From contig NZ_CP092497.1 of NCBI RefSeq assembly GCF_022479115.1, forward strand, positions 5,704,001 through 5,768,000: a stretch of 64,000 nt of DNA, written 5' to 3'. Below the pieces are notes generated by a model, which worked only from the letters and a program-made list of their open reading frames with translations, was not told the origin of the DNA and did not search any database. Numbering within the stretch: the first letter of the stretch is position 1; every line of letters begins with the position of its first letter. This DNA comes from Amycolatopsis sp. EV170708-02-1 (GTDB taxonomy: Bacteria; Actinomycetota; Actinomycetes; Mycobacteriales; Pseudonocardiaceae). Shown piece after piece: positions 42,684 to 51,866 of the stretch. Position numbers and translations under genes: made by a program.

Positions 42684-44948
42684 GTGGACGTGCTGTCATC
42701 CGCGCCGGTCTCGGCCGAGTCGACCAGCTATGTCGGCCGTGCCCAGGAGGGCGCCGCGATACGCCGGTTGCTCGGCCAGGCACGGCTGGTGACGCTCGCG
42801 GGTCCCGGCGGGGTGGGCAAGACGAGGCTGGCGGCCAGGGTCATGCGGGACTCCGTCCGGGCCTTCGAGCACGGCGCGGTGTTCGTGGAGCTGGCCCCGG
42901 TGCGAGACGGCGCGCTCGTGGCGAACCTGGTCGCGGACCGGCTCGGGCTTCAGGATCGGTCCGACGCGTCGGCGACGCGCATCGTGATCGAACATCTGCG
43001 GCACCAGACGCGGCTGCTGGTACTGGACAACTGCGAACACGTCATCGACGCCTGCGCCGGGTTCGTCGCGGAAATCCTGGCCGAATGCCCCCGGGTGGTG
43101 GTGCTGGCCACCAGCAGGCAGTCGCTCGCCGTGGCGGGCGAGCGGCTGGTTCCGGTCCAGCCGCTGCCGACCGCGGACGCGGTGCGGTTGTTCCTGGACC
43201 GGGCCGCGGCGATCTGGCCGGACGCCGTCGACGGGGAAGCCGCGCGACAGGAGCTCACCGAACTGTGCCGGCGGCTGGACGGACTGCCGCTGGCGATCGA
43301 GCTCGCCGCGGCCAGAATCCGTTCACTCTCACCGGCGCAGATCCTCGACCGGTTGTCCGGGCGCCTCACCTTGCTGACCACCGGCCCGCGTCTCGCGCCG
43401 CCGAGGCAACAGACGCTACGGGCCACCATCGACTGGAGCTACGAGCTGTGCACACCGTCCGAGCGGACGGTGTGGAAACGGGCTTCGGTCTTCGCCGGTT
43501 CCTTCGATCTCGACGCCGCCGTCCAGGTGTGCGGCGGCGGTGACATCGCCCCCGGGAAAGTGCTCGACCTGATCGACGGCCTGCTGGACAAGTCGGTCCT
43601 CATCCGTCACGACGAGCAGGGCACCGCCCGCTACCGGCTGCTGGAGGTGCTGCGGGAATACGGCCACGAACACCTGACCTCGGACGGCGAGCAGGACGAG
43701 ATCGCCAGGCTGCACCGGGACTGGTACGGCAGGCTCGTCACCCTGGCCGACGAAGAATGGCTGAGCCGTCACCTGTACTGGATCGAACGACTGACGCGAG
43801 AACACGCGAATCTGCGCGCCGCGCTCGACTGGTCGCTGGCCCGGCGTCAGGAGGCGGGCGTGGCGCTGGCGATGGCTTCCCGCCCCTTCGAGTACTGGCT
43901 GCTGCGCGGGCTCTCCTCGGAAGAACGCAGATGGCTCGATCGCGCCCTCGCCGCGGCGGCGCCGGATCATCCCGCACGGCCGTTCGCGCTCTGCGTCGCC
44001 GCTCTTCACGCGCTCTGGCAAGGGGATCACGAGAATCTGGGCAGGCTTCTTGACGAGGTCGAGCAGCTGGCGGCCGCGGGCACGGACGAAGAGCTGACCG
44101 CGCGCATCCTGCACATCCGCGCCTTCGCCGCCATGATGGCGGGCGGGCCCGAGTCAGTCGACCTCGCGGCTGAAGCCTGTGCGATCTTCCGGGCGCACGG
44201 GCTCGTGCGGGCCGAGCTGCACCCGCTGTTCATCCACGGTGTCTCGATCGCCTACCGCGACCGCGACCTCGCCACGGCGCGCCGCCTGCTGTCCCGGATG
44301 AACGCCGTGGCCACCGAACACGGGGCGACCTTCTACCAAGCGATGTCCCTGTTCGGGCTGGCCGTGGTCGAAGTCGAGTTCGGCGAAACCGATGCCGCCG
44401 CCGAAGCGGCCGCCGAGGCACTACGGCTCGACGTGCTCGCCGGTGACCTCCACGGTCGCGCCTACCGGATCGACACCTTGGCCTGGATCGCCACCCGACG
44501 AGGCGAGCACTCCCGCGCGGCCACCCTGTTCGGCATCGCCGCCACGGTATGGGACCGCATCGGGACCTCACCCGATTTCGCCGTCGCCATTCCCCACCGC
44601 CGGCATCTCAAACGGACGAGGCAAGAACTCGGCGACGCCCGGTTCGACGAGGCGTTCACCGCCGGCCGCCTGCTTCCCGACGAGGACGGCCTCCGCTACG
44701 CCCTCGACGAGCGCGCCCCCGAACCCGAACCGGCGCACGGGGAACCCGCGAACCCCTTGAGCCCGCGGGAAACCGAGATCGCGGAGCTGGTCGCCGAAGG
44801 ACTGACCAACCGTGACATCTCCACGAAGCTGGTGATCTCGCCGCGCACGGCCGAGACCCACGTCCAGCACATCATGACCAAGCTCGGCTTCCACTCCCGC
44901 GCGCAGATAGCGGTGTGGTCGGTCAGCCGCCACACCGAACTCATCTGA
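42684..44948 (+). CDS. Second LuxR-family regulator with NB-ARC-like ATPase domain
   Basis: 754 residues from GTG 42684 (an in-frame GTG at 42690 is possible). Walker A at residues 40-47 (GPGGVGKT), LLVLDNCEHVID, GLPLAIELAAARIRSL, TPR-like repeats, and a C-terminal HTH (LSPRETEIAELVAEGLTNRDISTKLVISPRTAETHVQHIMTKLGF). It is clearly a paralogue of the regulator at 39544, with the same domain order and length. An SGNH esterase gene follows 129 bases later, repeating the regulator-then-secreted-esterase order. Confidence 0.92.
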   Translation: MDVLSSAPVSAESTSYVGRAQEGAAIRRLLGQARLVTLAGPGGVGKTRLAARVMRDSVRAFEHGAVFVELAPVRDGALVANLVADRLGLQDRSDASATRIVIEHLRHQTRLLVLDNCEHVIDACAGFVAEILAECPRVVVLATSRQSLAVAGERLVPVQPLPTADAVRLFLDRAAAIWPDAVDGEAARQELTELCRRLDGLPLAIELAAARIRSLSPAQILDRLSGRLTLLTTGPRLAPPRQQTLRATIDWSYELCTPSERTVWKRASVFAGSFDLDAAVQVCGGGDIAPGKVLDLIDGLLDKSVLIRHDEQGTARYRLLEVLREYGHEHLTSDGEQDEIARLHRDWYGRLVTLADEEWLSRHLYWIERLTREHANLRAALDWSLARRQEAGVALAMASRPFEYWLLRGLSSEERRWLDRALAAAAPDHPARPFALCVAALHALWQGDHENLGRLLDEVEQLAAAGTDEELTARILHIRAFAAMMAGGPESVDLAAEACAIFRAHGLVRAELHPLFIHGVSIAYRDRDLATARRLLSRMNAVATEHGATFYQAMSLFGLAVVEVEFGETDAAAEAAAEALRLDVLAGDLHGRAYRIDTLAWIATRRGEHSRAATLFGIAATVWDRIGTSPDFAVAIPHRRHLKRTRQELGDARFDEAFTAGRLLPDEDGLRYALDERAPEPEPAHGEPANPLSPRETEIAELVAEGLTNRDISTKLVISPRTAETHVQHIMTKLGFHSRAQIAVWSVSRHTELI

Positions 44949-44988
44949 ACCCGCTCAAGCCGTCCCACGGACGAGATCCGTTTTCGAA

Positions 44989-44999
44989 AGCTACGCAAG
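44989..44999. promoter_or_regulatory. AGCTACGCAAG site, 79 bases before the SGNH esterase start
   Basis: A degenerate form of the TACGTA site (TACGCA core), placed at the same distance from the start codon as in the other three hydrolase genes. Weakest of the four matches. Confidence 0.4.
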
Positions 45000-45077
45000 A
45001 TCACGGATGGTGCTCGTACTGGCATCGCGCAAGACTTCGGGCTCTCGCTTTGCCATCCCCGATTCGAGGAGTAAGCC

Positions 45078-45935
45078 GTGCGCCGAGTCCTGCCCAGCCT
45101 TGCCGCGATCACCTTGGTGGCCACCACGCTGACCTCAGGGTCCGCCTCCGCGAGCACCACCGGCTCCTATGTCGCGCTCGGCGACTCCTACACCTCGGGC
45201 ACGCTGATCCCGAACACGGTCGACCTGCCCTGCACCCGCTCCGACCACAACTACCCGTCACTGGTCGCCGCGAAACTCGCCCCGCGCTCGTTCACCGACG
45301 TCAGCTGTAGCGGTGCGGCGACCCCGGATATGACCAACAGCCAGCTGCTGGCGGGGAACCCGCCCCAGTTCGACGCGTTGAAGCCGGACACCGACCTGGT
45401 CACCGTCGGCATCGGCGGCAACGACATCCCCTTCGGTGAGATAGTGCTCAACTGCGGCGCCCGCGGCGTATTCGTGCCGCACGGCTCGCCGTGCAAGAAC
45501 TTCTACACCAGCGGCGGCAAGGACGCGTTGGCCGCCAAAGTACGCGCGGTCGGCCCGAAGGTCGGCAAGGTGCTCGATGGAATCCATCAGCGTTCCCCGC
45601 GGGCCAAGGTGGTGCTCGTCGGCTACCCGACGGTGATGCCCGACTCCGGCGCGAACTGCTGGCCGTCGATTCCCATCTCCGACGGCGACGCGCCGTACCT
45701 GCGCGACATCACGAAGCTGCTCAACCAGGTCCTCGCCGAGCAGGCCTCCGCACACGACGCGATCTTCGTCGACACGTACACCAGCAGCATCGGCCACGAC
45801 GTCTGCCGTCTCCCGTTCGTCAAATGGATCGAGGGCATCCTGCCCACCTCACCCGGCAGCCCGGTGCACCCGAACGCCGCCGGCACGGACAACCAGGCAC
45901 GCCAGGTACTCGCCGCGCTCGCGGCGCACAGGTGA
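45078..45935 (+). CDS. Secreted SGNH/GDSL hydrolase (esterase/lipase)
   Basis: 285 residues from GTG 45078 after GAGGAG. Signal peptide with cleavage near ASAS at residue 25. Block I GDSYTSG with Ser37, block III GIGGNDIPF, and block V SPGSPVHPNAAG with Asp/His. Six cysteines suggest three disulfides, as in Streptomyces SGNH esterases. It hydrolyses lipid or other esters outside the cell. Confidence 0.92.
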   Translation: MRRVLPSLAAITLVATTLTSGSASASTTGSYVALGDSYTSGTLIPNTVDLPCTRSDHNYPSLVAAKLAPRSFTDVSCSGAATPDMTNSQLLAGNPPQFDALKPDTDLVTVGIGGNDIPFGEIVLNCGARGVFVPHGSPCKNFYTSGGKDALAAKVRAVGPKVGKVLDGIHQRSPRAKVVLVGYPTVMPDSGANCWPSIPISDGDAPYLRDITKLLNQVLAEQASAHDAIFVDTYTSSIGHDVCRLPFVKWIEGILPTSPGSPVHPNAAGTDNQARQVLAALAAHR

Positions 45936-45993
45936 TGTCTCCGCGGGCCTGTGCCACATGCTCACCGGCTTCCACCAAGGAATCCTGCGCCGT

Positions 45994-46503
45994 TCAGCCC
46001 GGCAGGCGAACCGGACGCTGTACGCGGGGCCGGCCGAAGTTCGCCTGCGCGGCTTGGAGTGCCCGGCGCGCGAGTGCGACGACGACCGACCAGTGCGGCA
46101 GTACGGCGGTCCGGCCAGGCGGCACGACCCAGCGGCAGTCCGGCGCCGACCGGCCCGGCACGGGGAGCACGACCGCCCTGCCGGCGGGCAGCGTCCGGAC
46201 TTGGGCGCGATCGAGGTCGCAGGGAAGCACGGTGCCCGGCGGCCGCGCGATCGTGAAGAAGGTCAGGCGTTCCCCACGTCCCGTCGACAGCACCACAGCC
46301 GGCTGCAATGCGGATATCAGCCCGTGGACGACGGCACTCGCGAGTGGCTCGGGGATCACGAGCATGGACATGCGCCGGTCAGGGGTCACCGTCACGTGAC
46401 AGGCCTCCACGTCGAGCCCGACCGGCCGGCCGAAGCTCTCCCGATAGGCGGCGCACGCGATCGCGAGCGCCCTTCGCTCACCACCACTCGTTCCTGAGCA
46501 CAT
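45994..46503 (-). CDS. Hypothetical protein
   Basis: 169 residues from ATG 46503, which has a good GGAGG 9 bases upstream. No signal peptide or membrane segment. It has an Ala/Arg-rich N-terminal helix (ERRALAIACAAYRESFG), a central beta-rich part (SMLVIPEPLASAVVHG, LTFFTIARPPG, VVLPVPG) and a basic tail. I do not recognise the family; the pattern faintly recalls small proteins with a primase-polymerase-like strand order, but I give that no weight. Convergent with the SGNH gene. Confidence 0.7.
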   Translation of the reverse strand: MCSGTSGGERRALAIACAAYRESFGRPVGLDVEACHVTVTPDRRMSMLVIPEPLASAVVHGLISALQPAVVLSTGRGERLTFFTIARPPGTVLPCDLDRAQVRTLPAGRAVVLPVPGRSAPDCRWVVPPGRTAVLPHWSVVVALARRALQAAQANFGRPRVQRPVRLPG

Positions 46504-46758
46504 CACGATCCTCCGTTCGAATGCCGGGGTGATCCCGCTTCCGGCATTTCGGGACGTTAATCGCGGATGACGGCGCATACATCCGTCGAATTACGCACAC
46601 CGGTCAGCTTTTCGTGACCGCCGGCTCAGCGAACCCCCCATCGCCGGAAGCACGGGCGGGAAATACGCATCCGGCTACGTAGTTCGACTGACCTCACGAC
46701 AGCGCGTTTCGGGCACGCTTGCCCCTTATCTCACCCAGTGTTGCGGAAGGGGTATCCG
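46504..46758. other. Divergent promoter region of the hypothetical and subtilase genes
   Basis: No coding potential. It holds the GCTACGTAGTT site (46674-46684) and a nearby related AATACGCATCC (46661-46671), a possible second half-site 13 bases to the left. Confidence 0.5.
46674..46684. promoter_or_regulatory. GCTACGTAGTT site, 75 bases before the subtilase start
   Basis: Shares TACGTAGTT with the cutinase site and, as reverse complement, with the M11 site. CTACGTAG is a perfect 8-bp palindrome. Confidence 0.55.
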
Positions 46759-48084
46759 ATGCCGAAGGTCAGGAACACCGCGTCTCATTCGGGACGATGG
46801 CGGAAAACAGTCCCTACCGTGGGCCTTGTGCTGACCGCGCTCGGGGCGTTGGCCGGGCAGGGGCAGGCATCGGCCGCCGAGGGCGAAATCCGCGGCGCCG
46901 ACTCCCAGCAGGCCATCAAGGGCTCCTACATCGTAGTGCTCAAGGACGGCATTTCGACGCGGTCCGCAGTGGGTTCGCAGGCACAGAAATACGGCGCCAC
47001 CGTCAAACATCGGTACGACAAGGCACTCAACGGCTACGCGGCCGATATGAGCGAGTCACAGGCCAGGCGGCTCGCCGCCGATCCGTCGGTCGCCTACGTC
47101 CAGCAGAACCAGACGATCCGCCTGAGCGAGTCGCAGCCCAATCCCCCGTCATGGGGTATCGACCGGATCGACCAGCCCGACCTGCCACTCGGGAACAGCT
47201 ATCAGTACTCCACGGGCGCGTCCGGTGTGCACGCCTACATCCTCGACACCGGTATCGACACCGCGCACAACGACTTCGAAGGCCGCGCGACGTGGGGGCT
47301 CAACGCCGTCGGAGACGGTAAGGACACCGACTGTCACGGTCACGGCACCCACGTCGCGGGCACCATCGGCGGCAAGCGCCACGGCGTCGCCAAGGCGGTC
47401 GAGCTCACCGCGGTGAAAGTGCTGAGCTGTTCAGGCCAAGGCGACACGTCCACTGTGGTCGCCGGCATCGACTGGGTCACCACGAACGCCGAGAAACCCG
47501 CCGTGGCGAACATGAGTCTCGGCGGCGGCTCGGACCCCGCGCTCGACGAAGCGGTCAAACGGTCCGTCAGCGCGGGAATCACCTACTCGCTGGCCTCCGG
47601 GAACGGCAATGTCTTCGGTATGCCGCAAGACGCCTGCCGGACATCGCCGGCCAGGGTCGGCGGCTCCGCGGGTACAGCCATCACCGTGAACGCCTCGGAC
47701 AAGAAGGACTCCAAGGCGTCGTTCTCGAACTACGGCCGTTGCACCGACGTCTACGCACCGGGCGTCGACATCACCTCGGCGTGGATCGGCTCGGACACGG
47801 CGACCAAATCGGCTTCGGGAACGTCGATGGCCGCCCCGCACGTCGCCGGTGCCGCCGCCCTCTACCTCGCGGGCCACCCGTCGGCCACCCCCGCACAGGT
47901 CAAGCAGGCGCTCGTCGGCGCTGCGTCGCAGGGGAAGATCAAGGGCGTCACCAGCGACACCCCGAACCGTCTCGTCTACACCGGGCAGGGTGGCCAGACC
48001 CCGCCGCCGGCGCCCGGCCCGGATCCCGAACCCGAGCCGAAGCCGTGGTACTGCATGTGGGTGCCGGAGCCGTTCTGCTTCTGA
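46759..48084 (+). CDS. Secreted subtilisin-like serine protease (S8, proteinase K type)
   Basis: 441 residues from ATG 46759. Signal peptide (cleavage near ASAA, residue 40), an inhibitor I9 propeptide at about 55-123 (SYIVVLKDGISTRS), then the peptidase domain with Asp163 in ILDTGID, His195 in HGHGTHVAG and Ser356 in GTSMAAPH. A Pro-rich linker (PPPAPGPDPEPEPKP) ends in WYCMWVPEPFCF, a short aromatic tail with two cysteines. It is made as a zymogen, exported and activated by removal of the propeptide. Confidence 0.94.
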   Translation: MPKVRNTASHSGRWRKTVPTVGLVLTALGALAGQGQASAAEGEIRGADSQQAIKGSYIVVLKDGISTRSAVGSQAQKYGATVKHRYDKALNGYAADMSESQARRLAADPSVAYVQQNQTIRLSESQPNPPSWGIDRIDQPDLPLGNSYQYSTGASGVHAYILDTGIDTAHNDFEGRATWGLNAVGDGKDTDCHGHGTHVAGTIGGKRHGVAKAVELTAVKVLSCSGQGDTSTVVAGIDWVTTNAEKPAVANMSLGGGSDPALDEAVKRSVSAGITYSLASGNGNVFGMPQDACRTSPARVGGSAGTAITVNASDKKDSKASFSNYGRCTDVYAPGVDITSAWIGSDTATKSASGTSMAAPHVAGAAALYLAGHPSATPAQVKQALVGAASQGKIKGVTSDTPNRLVYTGQGGQTPPPAPGPDPEPEPKPWYCMWVPEPFCF

Positions 48085-48117
48085 GCCGGAACGTCGAACG
48101 GCGTCGCGTCCGGCCTT

Positions 48118-49569
48118 TCACTCCTTGTTCGGCACCAGGTACAGCTCCTGCTTTCCGAGAGTCGGCGCGTCGAGTATCCAGTGCGCGAGCGCGTCCGGCG
48201 GTGGGGCTGCCAGCCTGCGCAGCACGAGTTCGGGGCGGCGGGGCCGGACGTCGAAGTCGAAGAAGGCGTAGTTCACGCGGAGTATCGCGCGGATCCAGCG
48301 GTTGTCCTTGCCGCGCGCCTCGATCGCGGCCGGCAGCAGGCCACGGTCGGAGAACACGTCGACGACCGGGCAGCCGCAACTGTAGGCGAGGACGCCGATT
48401 TCGCCCGCGCTGCCGACGGTCCGGCCTCCGGTGAGCGCACCCAGTTCCGCTCCGATACGTGCGTACTGCGCGCTCGAGGTGTAGTTCGACGTGAACGGCG
48501 CGTACGTGCGGGGAAGTCCGGCAGCCGCGTACGCGATCAGACCGGCGACGATCAGCGCGAGCACCCCGCCGGCCGCGACCCGGTGCGAAACCGCCACGGC
48601 ACAGACGACAACGGTCGCCGCGGAGAGGCCGGGTCCGTAGTACCAGTGGTAGGGCGGAACCGCCAGCAGCACATAGCCGAGGTGGTAAAGCAGGCCGCCG
48701 AGGGCGAGCACCACGAACGGCCGCAGCCCGGCGGGGATCCCGCGCCGCCGGACGGCGAGCGTCGCCACGGCGAGGACGGCGAGGGCCGCGGGCAGGAAGG
48801 CCAGCGCCGCCATCACCGGTGAACTCCGCGCGTAGAACAGCGGACCGTTGCCGAAGTTCCAGGCGCCCCAAGCGTGTTGCGCGCCCTGGAGCGTCTTGAT
48901 CACAACGGTGTCCGGTACCGCCGCGCCGAGCACCATCCAGCTGAAGCCGAACCACGGCAGCGTGATCAGCCCGGCGCCGAGCAGCGACCGTCCCGTGCCG
49001 GGACGGAGGAAGACGAAGAGCGCCACCGCGAACACGATCAGGTCCAGCCGGACCAGCGCGAGCAGACCGGCTGTCAGACCGAAGGCGAAGGGCTCCTTCT
49101 CGACGGCGAACACAGTGAGCCAGCCCAGGACCGCCACGCCGAGGGTGACCTCGAGCCCGATCGACGAGAGCAGAAGCGGGTTCGCGGTCAGCGCCGCGAG
49201 TGTCAGTGCGGGGAACCGGCCCGGCAACCCGGCCGCCGCGCCGAGCCTGCGCAACCCCAGGGCGAGAAAGACCTGGCATAGCACGAACAGCACTCCGGCG
49301 GCGAAGACGGCGTCGCGGACGAAGAAGGTCAGGGCCGCCAGGATGAGCACGTTCGCCGGGGACGTCGCGGTGTTCGACGTCGCGTCGGCGAGCAGGCCCC
49401 AGTGGCCGTGGAAGGCGACGTTGCGCGCGTACGCCAGCGTGATGAACGTGTCGTCGATCAAATGCGGGCGGGCGAGCAGGAACACCACCGCCGAGAGCGC
49501 CGCTACGGACAGGGGCATCCGCCAGGACCTCGCCTGGTTGTCCGTCGTCCGGACCTGTTCCATGATCAT
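48118..49569 (-). CDS. Polytopic membrane protein resembling GT-C glycosyltransferases
   Basis: 483 residues from ATG 49569 (ATG 49563 also possible). About ten membrane helices; the first extracytoplasmic loop has HLIDDTFITLAYARNVAFHGHWGL, with the DD motif typical of GT-C enzymes such as mycobacterial arabinofuranosyltransferase-like proteins (AftB group). A soluble C-terminal segment follows (VVDVFSDRGLLP to KQELYLVPNKE). It may transfer a sugar from a polyprenyl-phosphate donor to a cell envelope glycan. The assignment is by motif and topology only. Confidence 0.72.
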   Translation of the reverse strand: MIMEQVRTTDNQARSWRMPLSVAALSAVVFLLARPHLIDDTFITLAYARNVAFHGHWGLLADATSNTATSPANVLILAALTFFVRDAVFAAGVLFVLCQVFLALGLRRLGAAAGLPGRFPALTLAALTANPLLLSSIGLEVTLGVAVLGWLTVFAVEKEPFAFGLTAGLLALVRLDLIVFAVALFVFLRPGTGRSLLGAGLITLPWFGFSWMVLGAAVPDTVVIKTLQGAQHAWGAWNFGNGPLFYARSSPVMAALAFLPAALAVLAVATLAVRRRGIPAGLRPFVVLALGGLLYHLGYVLLAVPPYHWYYGPGLSAATVVVCAVAVSHRVAAGGVLALIVAGLIAYAAAGLPRTYAPFTSNYTSSAQYARIGAELGALTGGRTVGSAGEIGVLAYSCGCPVVDVFSDRGLLPAAIEARGKDNRWIRAILRVNYAFFDFDVRPRRPELVLRRLAAPPPDALAHWILDAPTLGKQELYLVPNKE

Positions 49570-49672
49570 GGTTTGATGTGGCTTCCCCGACCCGGAAAGT
49601 TGCGCGCAACGTTCTGCCGGTGCCGGCCACAACCAGGGTGTGAGCAGTCTTGCGATCGGGGTGGGGGTACCG

Positions 49673-50224
49673 GTGGAGCAGACCGGTGACCGGGAACTGT
49701 GGGCCCGCGCGGCCGGCGGCGACGAAGGAGCGTTCGGTGAGCTGTTCGAGCGGCACGCCGAGGCCCTGTGGAACTACACGTATCGCCTGACCGGTTCGTG
49801 GAGCAGCGCCGAGGACCTGGCGTCCACGACGTTCCTCATCGCCTGGCGGCGACGGGCCGAGGTGACCCTGGTGCGGGACAGCGCCCTGCCGTGGCTCTAC
49901 ACGGTCGCGGCCAATGTCGCCCGTGACGAGCACCGCGGTGCTCGCCGCCGGCTGCGGCTGCTCGGGAAGCTCCCCGCCCAGCCCGCCGTATCCGACCACG
50001 CCGATTCGGTGGCCGAGAAGATCGACGGCCAGCGCCGGCTGGGGCGAGTCGCCGAAGCCGTCCGGTCGCTGCCGAAATCGCAACGCGAAGTCGTCGAACT
50101 GTGCCTGGCCGCGGAGGTGAGCATCGCCGACGCCGCGGAATTGCTGGGCATCGCCGAAGTCACCGTCCGCGCCCATCTTTCCCGGGGACGAGCCCGGCTT
50201 CGTACCTTGCTGGAGGAGAAATGA
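49673..50224 (+). CDS. ECF sigma factor (RNA polymerase sigma-70 family)
   Basis: 183 residues from GTG 49673 after GGGGTGGGGG; an in-frame GTG at 49640 is an alternative. Region 2: FERHAEALWNYTYRLTGSWSSAEDLASTTFLIAWRR. Region 4: AVRSLPKSQREVVELCLAAEVSIADAAELLGIAEVTVRAHLSRGRARL. The coupled downstream membrane protein is probably its anti-sigma partner. It lies divergent from the GT-C-like gene, which could be a target. Confidence 0.92.
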   Translation: MEQTGDRELWARAAGGDEGAFGELFERHAEALWNYTYRLTGSWSSAEDLASTTFLIAWRRRAEVTLVRDSALPWLYTVAANVARDEHRGARRRLRLLGKLPAQPAVSDHADSVAEKIDGQRRLGRVAEAVRSLPKSQREVVELCLAAEVSIADAAELLGIAEVTVRAHLSRGRARLRTLLEEK

Positions 50225-51471
50225 GCGGCGAACCCGTGTACCCGCCTCGCCAGGCGATGCCGGACGACGTCCGCGCCCGGATGCGATCGGCCGTCCGCGA
50301 GGGGATCGCGAAGCCGCGGCGGACGGCTCGCATCTGGTACGCCGCCGCGGCGGCGGTCGTTCTCGTCGCGTCCGGTGTCGCCGCCGCGACTCAGTCACTT
50401 CGTCAGCAGGGCACGGAGCCCGGCCCCGAACCGGCCGCCGGCGGGCTCACCCTGGACGTCGGGCTGGCGACGTCGTCGCTCGACCGCTGCTGGGCCGCGG
50501 TGCGGGCCGCGGGGAAGACGGACCGAGTCGCCCCGCGCGAGGAATGGGTTCCCCACTTCACGGACGTCATGCTGGACGTTTCGGTCGTCGCCGCGACGGC
50601 GGCGGGAAAGCCGATGTTCTGCGAGACGACGCCGAGCACCGTGACCTTGTCCGACCCGAACGCCGCCCCCGCCTATGCGCCCGGCACCCGCACCGGACTG
50701 CTCCTGCAAAGCTCGACCGGACTGATCGGCGGGGTCCTCGACCCGGCCTGGCCGGGTGCGGGTCTCGCGTTCCAGGCCGAGGATTCCGGCGGCGGGGACA
50801 CCGTGGAAGCCTCGCCCCTGACACATCAGTTCGTCTCGTTCACCTGGACCGCCCCCGCGAAGACACGACTGTCCGTCTACGAACCCGTCGGAGCGACGAC
50901 CACGAGCCTGCCGCCGGCTCCGGCGCCACTGCTTTCGGCCGTCGACCGCCCGGTCCCCCCGGCCGACCGGACCTCGCCCGCGGGACATGCGCTGGGCGAA
51001 TGTCTGTCCGGCGCGGCGGACGCCGTCGCCGACGCGGCGGGCTACCGGCCGGGCGCGCTGCTTGAGCAGGACGGCTATCGGGTCGTTCTCGGTCGTTCGG
51101 GCGACCGGAGCCTGGCGTGCACGACCGTCCCGGACCCACGGCGACCCGGCAGGCTGAAGATGCGGGTCTACCAAGACCATTTCGAGCTCCCGCCGGAGCA
51201 GCCCCGGACGATCCCGATGCAGCCCCTGGGCGGTGTCGAAGACGGCGGCGACCGGAGCAACGCCCGGACACCGTTCGCCGGGACCCGGCTGCCGGCGACG
51301 GCGGTCACGGTGACCTGTGACTTCGGCGCCGGACTGACCTCGACAACCGCTGTGGTCGACGGGACCTTCGTGGTCTTCGTTCCGAAAGAGGTGAACGATC
51401 CGTTCCCGCAAGGGGTTCGCATTCAAGCGCGTGATGCCCACGGCACCGTCGTGCTCGACAGGACTCTGTAG
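50221..51471 (+). CDS. Putative membrane-anchored anti-sigma factor
   Basis: 416 residues, start overlapping the sigma factor stop (ATGA). A short cytoplasmic part (about 1-38, MSGEPVYPPRQAMPDDVRARM), one membrane segment (IWYAAAAAVVLVASGVAAAT, about 38-57) and a long extracytoplasmic part of about 350 residues. The operon position and topology fit an anti-sigma factor, but no zinc-binding anti-sigma (ZAS) motif is seen in the short N-terminus. The extracytoplasmic part has conserved-looking Cys (DRCWAAVR, KPMFCETTP, CLSGAADA, TVTCDFG) and may sense a signal. Confidence 0.72.
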   Translation: MSGEPVYPPRQAMPDDVRARMRSAVREGIAKPRRTARIWYAAAAAVVLVASGVAAATQSLRQQGTEPGPEPAAGGLTLDVGLATSSLDRCWAAVRAAGKTDRVAPREEWVPHFTDVMLDVSVVAATAAGKPMFCETTPSTVTLSDPNAAPAYAPGTRTGLLLQSSTGLIGGVLDPAWPGAGLAFQAEDSGGGDTVEASPLTHQFVSFTWTAPAKTRLSVYEPVGATTTSLPPAPAPLLSAVDRPVPPADRTSPAGHALGECLSGAADAVADAAGYRPGALLEQDGYRVVLGRSGDRSLACTTVPDPRRPGRLKMRVYQDHFELPPEQPRTIPMQPLGGVEDGGDRSNARTPFAGTRLPATAVTVTCDFGAGLTSTTAVVDGTFVVFVPKEVNDPFPQGVRIQARDAHGTVVLDRTL

Positions 51472-51866
51472 CCGGGCCGCCGGCTCGCCGACAAAGGTCT
51501 TGATCGTGGGTGACGGGCGGGATCGTCGTCCCCGCGGCGACCGCGATACCCAATGCCTCGCCGTCGTGGTGTGCGGCAACGTCGTCTACAACGTCGCCGC
51601 CACGCTGCCACCGGATCTCGGCTAGTCCGGCCGTGACCTGGTGACCGTCAGCTGGCCCGGCCGGGGAGTTTGACGGCCGCGACCCGCTCGACCGTGCCGA
51701 GTTCGCGCCGTTCGCTGCGCGTCACCTCGAATCCGGTGCATCTCGGCGATCGCATCGCCGTCTTCGCCGACGGACATGACGGCCACGGCCCGATCGCACA
51801 TCTTCGATCCGCAGGCCCGAGTGACCGAAGTGGACGGTCGCGTCATCGGATTGACGACCGTGAATG
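51472..51866. other. Intergenic region, no intact gene
   Basis: About 395 bases between convergent genes. Short frames (for example KVLIVGDGRDRRPRGD up to a stop at 51625, and FDGRDPLDRAEFAPF) look like possible decayed coding sequence but match nothing I recognise. No strong hairpin was found. Confidence 0.4.
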
